Positions 26,152-32,990 of a DNA stretch of 64,000 bases are shown in pieces; position 1 is the stretch's first letter, and each line of letters begins with the position of its first letter. Both the position numbers and the translations under genes were made by a program. This stretch comes from Pseudomonas entomophila. GTDB lineage: Bacteria; Pseudomonadota; Gammaproteobacteria; Pseudomonadales; Pseudomonadaceae. Below the pieces are notes generated by a model. That model did no database searches. It had not been told where the DNA came from and worked only from the letters and a program-made list of their open reading frames with translations. Location: positions 62,001-126,000 of the forward strand of contig NZ_JAAMQJ010000006.1 in the NCBI RefSeq assembly GCF_013523125.1, in the 5' to 3' direction.

Positions 26152-26435
26152 CTATTCGCCGTAGACAGAAAATTGTCCAGACGGATCGACGTGATTTATC
26201 GGGTCGCCTGAGGAATAGGCGTAATAGTTGATGCCCCCTCAGCAAAGGGGGAGCGTGAGTCTGGCGAAAGGAATCGCAGCACGTTGGGTGAGTAATTGCG
26301 ATGTCCGTTGCCCAGCAGATAACTGCCGAGGACAGCTAAATAGAAGTCGCCGTTAAACCCAGAAAGCGTTTCGCTTAATGATGTACTGGCGGCGTACCCG
26401 GATGCTGAGTAGGCCCGATTTTCGCCCTGGGACAT
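26152..26435 (-). pseudogene. Frameshifted mini-RHS gene (RHS4)
   Basis: From the ATG at 26435 the frame reads MSQGENRAYSASGYA, LSGFNGDFYL, YLLGNGHRNYSPNVLRF and LSPDSRSPFAEG. It then shifts: one base is missing in the G run near 26229-26233. In the next frame the core resumes as INYYAYSSGDPINHVDPSGQ and ends after FSVYGE at 26152. Without the indel the protein would be only about 95 residues, so the variable tail is also gone. It is a remnant between RHS3 and the IS3 fragment. Confidence 0.78.
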
Positions 26436-26521
26436 AGGTAAACCCTCATCAAAACAAGTTGCGGTCTCGCTAACGGTTTCCAACGATGGTTGGGAGTATC
26501 GTGCAGTGACGGGCGCGTTAC

Positions 26522-26539
26522 TACTGTCAAAAATGCTAG
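26522..26539 (-). promoter_or_regulatory. RHS-associated motif before RHS4
   Basis: The coding strand reads CTAGCATTTTTGACAGTA, matching CTGNCATTTNTGNCAGTA except at position 3. Its near edge is 86 bp before the ATG. The second half contains a consensus -35 (TTGACA). Confidence 0.5.
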
Positions 26540-26633
26540 GCGACAGGTGCCGATGGCATACAGCCTGGTTAATGTCTCCCACACCAGCGTCATTGCGGGC
26601 TGACGCCCACTCCCACAGGTTGAGCGCCACACC

Positions 26634-27339
26634 TTAAAAAAAGCTACGGCTTTCTTTGCCCGCGAATTGAAGTGATCCACCAGCTGGGTTCACCAATTGC
26701 AACGCAAGGCCTACCCGGTGGTGCGTGTCTGCCGAGTACTGCGGATTAGTCGTTCGAGGTTCTACGAAGCCCGTCAGCAACACGCCAGGCCGCGTCCGGC
26801 CTGTCCGATCACTGCCCGGCTCAAGGCCATCTTCGAATCCACGGAGCGCTGCTACGCAAGCCGCCGCCTGCTCGGCGCACTGCGCAACGAGGGCATGGTC
26901 CTCGGCCGCTTCAAGGTCCGAGCCTCATGAAACAACAGGGCTTACACCCAGTCTGGAAGCGCACGTTTGTTCATACTACCAACAGCAAGCACAGTTACCC
27001 GGTCGCCCTGAACCTGCTCAACCGCCAATTCACGCCGGCAGGGGTCAATCAGTCCTGGGTGGCTGACATCACGTACATCCGTATCCGCAGCAGCTGGCTG
27101 TACCTGGTCGTGGTCATGGACCTGTTCTCGCGCAAGATCGTAGGTTGGGCGATGGCGCCGCACATGTGTGTCGACCTGGTGTGCAATGCCCTGCAACTGG
27201 CGATTGCGCAATGGCAGCCGCCATCGGGCCTGATTACCCACTCCGACCGCGGCAGCCAGCACGACGGCGTTGCCTACCAGAGCCTGCTGGCGCGGCATGG
27301 TATGCACTGCAGCATGAGTCGCAAGGGAAACTGTTGGGA
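26634..27339 (+). mobile_element. IS3-family remnant (end of orfA, broken orfB)
   Basis: The orfA tail ends LKKATAFFARELK with a TGA at 26673-26675, after an A7G run of the kind used for frameshifting in IS3 elements. The orfB start region (QRKAYPVVRVCRVLRISRSR) follows, and its frame ends at 26930 (GRFKVRAS). One base is missing near 26918, and the rest continues at 26927 as LMKQQGLHPVWKRTF. The rve core shows WVADITYI, MDLFSRKIVGWAM and THSDRGSQ, that is, the first two acidic residues. The element is cut at KGNCWD before the catalytic Glu, where it joins fdhA sequence. Neither inverted repeat is present. It is inactive. Confidence 0.88.
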
Positions 27340-28113
27340 CCGTACGCCGACTTCAACCTGCTGAAACTGCCCGAGCGTGACAAGGCCATGGAGAAGATCC
27401 GTTACCTGACCTGCCTGTCCGACATCCTGCCCACCGGCTACCACGGGGCCGTGACCGCGGGCGTCGGCCCAGGCAGCACCGTCTACGTCGCCGGCGCCGG
27501 TCCGGTCGGCCTGGCCGCTGCCGCCTCGGCACGTCTGCTGGGCGCCGCCTGCGTGATCGTCGGCGACCTCAACCCGGCCCGTCTGGCCCACGCCAAGTCG
27601 CAAGGCTTCGAAGTGGTCGACCTGTCCAAGGACACCCCGCTGCACGAACAGATCGTCGACATCCTCGGCGAGCCGGAAGTGGACTGCGCGGTCGATGCCG
27701 TCGGCTTCGAGGCCCGTGGCCATGGCCATGAGGGCGCCAAGCACGAAGCCCCGGCCACCGTGCTGAACTCGCTGATGCAGGTGACCCGCGTGGCCGGCAG
27801 CATCGGTATCCCGGGCCTGTACGTGGCCGAAGACCCGGGCGCATCGGATGCCGCCGCCAAGATCGGCGCCCTGAGCATCCGCTTCGGCCTGGGCTGGGCC
27901 AAGTCGCACAGCTTCCACACCGGCCAGACCCCGACCATGAAGTACAACCGCCAGTTGATGCAGGCGATCATGTGGGACCGCATCAACATCGCCGAGGTGG
28001 TGGGCGTGCAGGTGATCAACCTGGACCAGGCGCCTGAAGGGTATGGCGAGTTCGATGCCGGCGTACCGAAGAAATTCGTGATCGACCCGCACAAGATGTG
28101 GGGCGCGGCGTGA
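27340..28113 (+). pseudogene. 5'-truncated second copy of fdhA
   Basis: Sequence equal to fdhA codons 143-399 including the stop begins exactly after the IS3 orfB fragment (joined at CCGTACGCC). The 257 residues differ from the intact copy at two positions that I find (Asp164 to Tyr, Thr305 to Ala), with scattered silent changes, so the copies are not identical. The catalytic Cys47, His68-Glu69 and the structural Cys4 zinc site are absent, and the IS3 frame does not run into it. It keeps its own strong terminator. It is a gene remnant, unlikely to be functional. Confidence 0.92.
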
Positions 28114-28136
28114 TGCCGTGAGGTGACGTCACGAAG

Positions 28137-28161
28137 AGCCCCTCGCATCGAGGGGCTTTTT
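28137..28161 (+). terminator. Terminator of the truncated fdhA copy
   Basis: AGCCCCTCG (28137-28145) pairs perfectly with CGAGGGGCT (28149-28157) around CAT and is followed by TTTT. The TCA at 28161-28163 is also the stop codon (TGA) of the convergent RHS remnant. Confidence 0.88.
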
Positions 28162-28370
28162 CATGGCTGTTCGTCCGGGCTTTGCACGACGAGGATCGAG
28201 CCTTTGTCGTCGGTGGCCAGCAGACCGTTGGTTCGGGCGTCGTCGGCACTCAATTCAGCCAACGGTTGTTCCGCAGCGCGAAAGATAGCGCGATGCTGAT
28301 CGCTCTGACTCACGGTGATCAGCTTGTGGCCCTGATAGAAGAAAAGCGAGTTGTTCGAGGCTTTGCGCAT
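28161..28370 (-). pseudogene. 5' remnant of a mini-RHS gene
   Basis: 69 residues (MRKASNNSLFFYQGHKLITV, then LAELSADDARTNGLLATDDKGS) match the N-terminus of RHS3 but stop at the fdhA terminator before any RHS core. The copy has the same convergent place relative to truncated fdhA as RHS3 has relative to intact fdhA. That supports duplication of an fdhA-RHS unit followed by loss of the 3' part. The upstream regulatory motif is intact at 28444. Confidence 0.8.
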
Positions 28371-28443
28371 GGGTCGAGTCCCTGCCGTACTGAATAGGTG
28401 GAGGCTGCGTGAAACCTATTCTGAGCAACCCTGAAATTTTTGA

Positions 28444-28461
28444 TACTGGCAGAAATGACAG
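28444..28461 (-). promoter_or_regulatory. RHS-associated motif before the RHS remnant
   Basis: The coding strand reads CTGTCATTTCTGCCAGTA, a full match to CTGNCATTTNTGNCAGTA. Its near edge is 73 bp before the start at 28370. Confidence 0.6.
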
Positions 28462-28600
28462 TTCATCGCCTGTGGCAACACCTGTGGGGGCTAGCAGTGG
28501 CTTCGCTATGTAGGACTTCAACCAGCCTTGCCGAAGATTTCACCCGTAGCGATGTTTCGACTGATTTCAAAGCTTTGGTAGAGGCGCGATATACCGTGTG

Positions 28601-29380
28601 TTAAGGCCCCAATAAATCTCGGATAACGTCGCGGCGTTGTTGAATGTTCCGCAGGGTTTGATAGTAGGATTCAGGAACAGTAAGGTTCCGTCTTTCCATT
28701 GTTCTAATGTTGCGTCTAACATTTCGATAATGAGCGGTTTCTTCCTCAAGCTCCGTCCGATAGGCTGCAACTTGCTCTGGAGGGAGGCTGGTTTTTATTT
28801 GGGGCCTGGAAGGCAACGTTTCGTATTTCGGAGGCACAGGTGGTTTTACATGGCCGCCAGAAGGGGTATAGCTTGGGCCCACCACATACATGTGGCCTTT
28901 TGGTAGCCGTTTAGAGTAGTGTGGAAGGAGGCCTGGATCATAACTTGGTGGCGAGCCAGGCGATGAAAAAGCATAGGGGTCAGAAGGGTAGTAGGGTGGT
29001 GCATCCCTTTTAGAAGGTGTAATGACATGAGCTGGGCTATCGAGGTTCATCAGGATTTGTAAGCGCGTTTGAACTCTTTGATTAAAGCGCTTTGCGATCA
29101 AAGTGCTCACTCTGGAATGACCTGTAGGGTCAGTGTAATTGATAGGGTCACCCTTGTTATAAGTATAGGCGTTTAGACCGCCTATTCCAAATGGTGACAG
29201 GGTGTCTGGTGCACTATAACGCATCGAGATTGTGCTATACGATCTGTACCCTAAACCTAACATGTATAATCCTGTAAGCGGATCGGGGCGTTCACCATTA
29301 AATGCCAGCAAGGGTTGCCCTTTTGGGTAAGGCATCGCATAGCCATAGGCTGTGTAGCTGCGTGTTAGGTTCGTTTTCAT
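28601..29380 (-). CDS. Orphan mini-RHS protein with three PPxY motifs (RHS5)
   Basis: 259 residues. The core (residues 9-88) has YTAYGY, LLAFNGERPDPLTGLYMLG, GYRSYS, APDTLSPFGIGGLNAYTY and GDPINYTDPTGH. The tail is Pro/Tyr-rich and holds PPYY (128-131), PPSY (144-147) and PPKY (183-186), each fitting PPxY. It ends in a charged helix (ELEEETAHYRNVRRNIRTME). The tail is unrelated to those of RHS1-3. Base composition is visibly more AT-rich than the core metabolic genes. A gap of about 210 bp and then an IS5 remnant lie upstream. No immunity gene is seen. Confidence 0.8.
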   Translation of the reverse strand: MKTNLTRSYTAYGYAMPYPKGQPLLAFNGERPDPLTGLYMLGLGYRSYSTISMRYSAPDTLSPFGIGGLNAYTYNKGDPINYTDPTGHSRVSTLIAKRFNQRVQTRLQILMNLDSPAHVITPSKRDAPPYYPSDPYAFSSPGSPPSYDPGLLPHYSKRLPKGHMYVVGPSYTPSGGHVKPPVPPKYETLPSRPQIKTSLPPEQVAAYRTELEEETAHYRNVRRNIRTMERRNLTVPESYYQTLRNIQQRRDVIRDLLGP

Positions 29381-29449
29381 TGAAAGGCACCGTGAAAGTC
29401 TAGGCGGAAGATAACAAGCATCAGTATTCCGGAAGAAGATTTGTGGCGC

Positions 29450-29467
29450 TACTGACAGAAATGTCAG
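29450..29467 (-). promoter_or_regulatory. RHS-associated motif before RHS5
   Basis: The coding strand reads CTGACATTTCTGTCAGTA, a perfect dyad (CTGACA, TTTC, TGTCAG) and the best copy of the motif. Its near edge is 69 bp before the ATG. Confidence 0.65.
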
Positions 29468-29589
29468 GGGAAGTACCGCTGCGATGCACTCTTGTAGCCC
29501 GTTATGAGCCTGAAGGAAACTTCTGAAACTTCAGAAAACCTAGTCTAGCTCCCTGATGACAGGTTTTGGGGTTTTCAGCCTTCTGCAGC

Positions 29590-30458
29590 AATGGATTCTG
29601 TGTGGTTGCAAAGCGTTACGAACTCTCAGACGAAGCCTGGTCTATGGTGGCTGACCTATTCACTGAAAGCGCAATCGAGGCCGGCCACGCTTGAGCGATC
29701 GCTTGATGCTCGATGGTGTTCTTTGGATCCTGTGCTCAGGTGCCGCCTGGCGAGACATGCCTGAGCGATTCGGTCCCTGGTCCACGGTGTAGCAGCGATT
29801 CCGGACGTGGCGTAATCAAGACCCGTTCGACCAGACGCTCAGACGCTTGCATCTGAAACTCAATGATCAAGGCCTCATAGACGTGCAGGTCTGGATGATC
29901 GATTCGACCACTGTAAGCGCCACCTGAGCTTCCTCAGACGCGGGAGAGAACGTGGGCCTGAAGAACCCGCCGATTACGCTTTAGGCCGCAATCGCGGCGG
30001 ACTGACCACCAAGATCCATATGCTGTGTGATGCCCAAGGTGTGCCGCTACGCTTCCTGCTCTCCGGCGGCCACGCCAGCGACATCGTTTATGCTCAGCCG
30101 CTTCTGGATGATGTCAGTATCCCTTCAAGTGGTCGCGGTCGTCCGCGCAAGCGATGCAGGTGGCTGCTTGCTGAAAAGGCTACGGCTGCCAAGCGCTGCG
30201 GCGCTACTGTGACGATTATCGAATGAAGTCGGTCATTCCACTGCGCTCGATGACGTGCAGACCCAGGCCTGGCTTGCCCCGGTTGTTTGACCGACCCAAG
30301 TACCGTAAACGCAACGCCATCGAGCGTATGTTTGGCTGGCTGAAAGAGAATCGCCGGATCGTCACGCACTTCGACAAGCTCGCAAAAAGCTACGCGGCCA
30401 TGGTCTCACTGGCTTGTGCCATGCGGTGTTTGCGACCTCTTTTTCGTACAGAGCTTAG
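29590..30458 (+). mobile_element. IS5-family transposase remnant
   Basis: Pieces of one IS5-type transposase appear in order but in several frames. They are YELSDEAWSMVADLF (from 29614), MLDGVLWILCSGAAWRDMPE with a stop in place of Tyr after PWSTV, VWMIDSTTV, GRNRGGLTTKIHMLCDAQGV (frame starting 30020) with GRGRPRKRC, and finally RLFDRPKYRKRNAIERMFGW with WLKENRRIVTHFDKLAKSYA. At least three frameshifts and stops make it inactive. Its last codon (TAG at 30456-30458) overlaps the stop of the convergent acyltransferase gene. I could not define the terminal repeats. Confidence 0.85.
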
Positions 30459-31372
30459 TGTCTGCATGTGGGCGCAATGGTGGATCGCTTCAGCTCATCC
30501 CGCAACTTACCAATACGTGCGTCCTTCTCCTTCCATAACTGGTTCACCCACCCCTGCACCTGTTGGCGAAACGCAGGGTCGCCCTCATATTCTCCACCCC
30601 ACAGTGCTGAATCCAAAGGCCGCACCTGGATGTCCACGATTACCCGCCTAATACTGCCATTGAGCAGATCCCAGAACCCAGGCGCCCGATCACCGGGATA
30701 TACAATGGTCACGTCTAACAGCGCATCCAGCTGCTCGCCCAGCGCGGCCAACACGAATGCCACGCCTCCCGCCTTGGGCTTGAGCAGGTAACGGTAAGGC
30801 GACTGCTGAGCCTGGTGTTTGGCCGGCGTGAAGCGCGTGCCTTCGAGGTAGTTGACCACGGTCACCGGCTGGCGCTTGAACAGCTCGCAGGCGGCCTTGG
30901 TGATTTCCAGGTCCTTGCCCTTGAGCTCGGGGTGCTTTTCCAGGAAGGCTTTGCTGTAGCGCTTCATGAACGGATAGTCCAAGCCCCACCAGGCCAGCCC
31001 CAGCAGGGGCACCCAGATCAGCTCCTTCTTCAGGAAGAACTTGAAGAACGGCGTACGGCGGTTGAGGCTTTCCATCAGCGCTGGGATATCCACCCAGCTC
31101 TGGTGGTTGCTGACGCACAGATAGGAGGTGTCCGGGCGCAGGTTGTCGATGCCGCGGATGTCCCAGCGAGTCGGGATGCACGCGGCGAAGATCCGCTTGT
31201 CGATCTCGGCCCAGGTCTCGGCCACCCACATGACCGCGCGCGAGGCCCAGTCGCGGCCGCGAGCCGGCAGCACCAGCTTGAGCACGGCGAAGCACAGCAA
31301 GGGGCAAATCAGTATTAGTGTGTTGAGCAACAGCAGGATGGCCACGAGGATGCCGGTGAACAGGCGACGCAT
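30455..31372 (-). CDS. 1-acyl-glycerol-3-phosphate acyltransferase-family protein (YihG-like)
   Basis: 305 residues from the ATG at 31372. A hydrophobic N-terminus (FTGILVAILLLLNTLILICP) anchors it in the inner membrane. The PlsC motifs are NHQSWVD (NHx4D) and EGTRFT (EGTR). The architecture resembles YihG, an accessory lysophosphatidic acid acyltransferase. The last codons (APTCRH and the TAA at 30455-30457) fall at the edge of the IS5 remnant, so the native C-terminus may have been replaced by a few insertion-derived residues. The catalytic part is complete. Confidence 0.87.
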   Translation of the reverse strand: MRRLFTGILVAILLLLNTLILICPLLCFAVLKLVLPARGRDWASRAVMWVAETWAEIDKRIFAACIPTRWDIRGIDNLRPDTSYLCVSNHQSWVDIPALMESLNRRTPFFKFFLKKELIWVPLLGLAWWGLDYPFMKRYSKAFLEKHPELKGKDLEITKAACELFKRQPVTVVNYLEGTRFTPAKHQAQQSPYRYLLKPKAGGVAFVLAALGEQLDALLDVTIVYPGDRAPGFWDLLNGSIRRVIVDIQVRPLDSALWGGEYEGDPAFRQQVQGWVNQLWKEKDARIGKLRDELKRSTIAPTCRH

Positions 31373-31566
31373 AGGGAAACTCTTGTGGTCTGAGCAGGGA
31401 GCCATGATAAGCATGCCGCTGCGCCCCGCCAAATGCGTCGGGCCGGGCGGTGCGAACAAATGTTTCACATTGTGTTGGCTAGAGTCGCAGGCCGTTGCCA
31501 GGGATCGTTGAAACATCGACGTGCGCTTGGCGTCCAACCGGTACCGTCGAATCAGGAGCCTTGCCC

Positions 31567-32067
31567 GTGAAACCCATGCTTGCCTTGCTGTGCACCTTGT
31601 CCCTGCCTGTGATGGCGGCGGACCCCATGCTGTATGGGCGCTACGAACACATCGGCCTGCCGGAACTTGGCGAAACCCTCAAGGCCAAGATGGACACCGG
31701 TGCCTGGACCGCCTCGCTGTCGGCCAAGGACATCGAGCGTTTCAGCCGTAATGGCGATGACTGGGTACGTTTCCGCCTGGCGACCCCGGACGCGGACGAC
31801 AAGGTCTACGAGCACAAGCTGGCGCGCATCAGCAAGATCAAGAGCCGGGCCGACGAGGATGACGAAGGCGAGGCGGCCGGCTTCGCCAAGCGGCCGGTGA
31901 TCGACCTGGACCTGTGCCTGGGCAACGTCAAGCGCACTGTCGAGGTGAATCTCACCGACCGCAGCAGCTTCGACTACCCATTGCTGATCGGCGCCAAGGC
32001 CCTGCGCGAGTTCAAGGCGGCCATCGACCCGGCACAGCGTTACACTGCGGACAAGCCGGACTGCTGA
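31567..32067 (+). CDS. Exported retropepsin-like protein (putative ATP-dependent zinc protease family, PF05618)
   Basis: 166 residues from a GTG at 31567 with AGGAG upstream; an ATG at 31576 is the alternative. The N-terminus (MLALLCTLSLPVMAA) is a signal peptide with an AxA-like cleavage site. The mature part has the family motif AKMDTGAWTASLSA, which resembles the DTGA active site of aspartic retropepsins, and ends with LLIGAKALREFKAAIDPAQRY. The family name suggests a zinc protease, but the visible motif is aspartic-type. A periplasmic location is likely. Repeats follow its stop directly. Confidence 0.82.
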   Translation: MKPMLALLCTLSLPVMAADPMLYGRYEHIGLPELGETLKAKMDTGAWTASLSAKDIERFSRNGDDWVRFRLATPDADDKVYEHKLARISKIKSRADEDDEGEAAGFAKRPVIDLDLCLGNVKRTVEVNLTDRSSFDYPLLIGAKALREFKAAIDPAQRYTADKPDC

Positions 32068-32093
32068 GGGCGAGGGGCTGCAAGTCGTAAGTT

Positions 32094-32290
32094 ACAAGCT
32101 ACAAGCTACAAGCTACAAGCTACAAGCTACAAGCTACAAGCTACAAGCTACAAGCTAGAAGCTAGAAGCTAGAAGCTAGAAGCTAGAAGCTAGAAGCCGT
32201 AACCAGTAGGATTCAGCGTACATCCATGCGCCACACTCCTGCTTGCAGCTTGCAGCTTGCAGCTTGCAGCTTGCAGCTTGCAGCTTGCAG
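32094..32290. repeat. 7-bp tandem repeat array in inverted halves upstream of creB
   Basis: Nine copies of ACAAGCT (32094-32156) are followed by about five and a half copies of AGAAGCT (32157-32197). After 44 bp come seven copies of CTTGCAG (32242-32290). The left and right blocks are near-complementary (each 7-mer can pair at six positions), so the whole can fold as a long hairpin. It ends 20 bp before the creB start. Related but shorter arrangements occur at 4396-4540 and near 35922-35938. The copy number is likely to vary between strains. Confidence 0.9.
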
Positions 32291-32309
32291 CCCGCCACTC
32301 GAGACCCCC

Positions 32310-32990
32310 ATGCCCCACATCCTCATCGTCGAAGACGAAGCCGCCATCGCCGACACGCTGGTCTACGCCCTGCAGGCCGACGGTCACAGCACCGACTGGG
32401 TCACCCTGGGTGGCGCGGCGCTCGAGCGGCTGCGTCTGCAGCCGGCGGACCTAGTGATTCTCGACATCGGGCTGCCCGACATCAGCGGATTCGAGACGTG
32501 TCGGCAGTTGCGTCGGTTCTCCGAGGTGCCGGTGATGTTCCTCAGCGCGCGCGATGGCGAGATCGATCGGGTGGTGGGGCTGGAGATCGGCGCCGACGAT
32601 TATGTCGTCAAGCCGTTCAGTCCGCGTGAAGTGACGGCGCGGGTACGGGCGATTCTCAAGCGCATGGCGCCACGGATCGAGCCTGTGGAAGCGGCCACCC
32701 CATTCCAGGTGGACACCGTGCGCATGCTGATCCACTACCGCGGCCAGCCGCTGTCGCTGACGCGCCATGAGTTTCGCCTGCTGCACACTCTGCTGGCGCA
32801 ACCGCAGCGAGTGTTCAGCCGCGAGCAACTGCTCGACGCGCTCGGGGTCGCCTCCGATGTCGGCTACGAACGGACCATCGACAGCCATATCAAGAGCCTG
32901 CGTGCCAAGCTGCGCCAGGTCGCCGTGCACGTCGAGCCGATCCAGACCCACCGCGGGCTGGGCTACAGCTACAGCCCGGATCAGGCCTGA
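32310..32990 (+). CDS. creB: Two-component response regulator CreB
   Basis: 226 residues from the ATG at 32310; the frame stays open upstream only because it reads through the CTTGCAG repeats. The receiver domain has Glu8-Asp9, phospho-acceptor Asp52 (LVILDIGLPD) and VVKPFSPREV. The OmpR/PhoB winged helix has LSLTRHEFRLLHTLLAQPQR and the C-terminal IQTHRGLGYSY. With CreC it responds to carbon and cell-wall status and in pseudomonads is linked to beta-lactam tolerance. It overlaps creC by one base. Confidence 0.94.
   Translation: MPHILIVEDEAAIADTLVYALQADGHSTDWVTLGGAALERLRLQPADLVILDIGLPDISGFETCRQLRRFSEVPVMFLSARDGEIDRVVGLEIGADDYVVKPFSPREVTARVRAILKRMAPRIEPVEAATPFQVDTVRMLIHYRGQPLSLTRHEFRLLHTLLAQPQRVFSREQLLDALGVASDVGYERTIDSHIKSLRAKLRQVAVHVEPIQTHRGLGYSYSPDQA

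Noticed and set aside
27145..28113. A fused transposase-FdhA protein
   Set aside because: The frame that enters fdhA is not the transposase frame; its upstream part is a shadow of orfB without a ribosome-binding site.
32094..32290. Tandem repeats considered as a CRISPR array
   Set aside because: The units are 7 bp and directly adjacent without spacers, and no cas gene is present.
32226..32309. N-terminal extension of creB
   Set aside because: The extra codons are a read-through of the CTTGCAG repeats; the receiver domain begins at MPHILIVEDE (32310).
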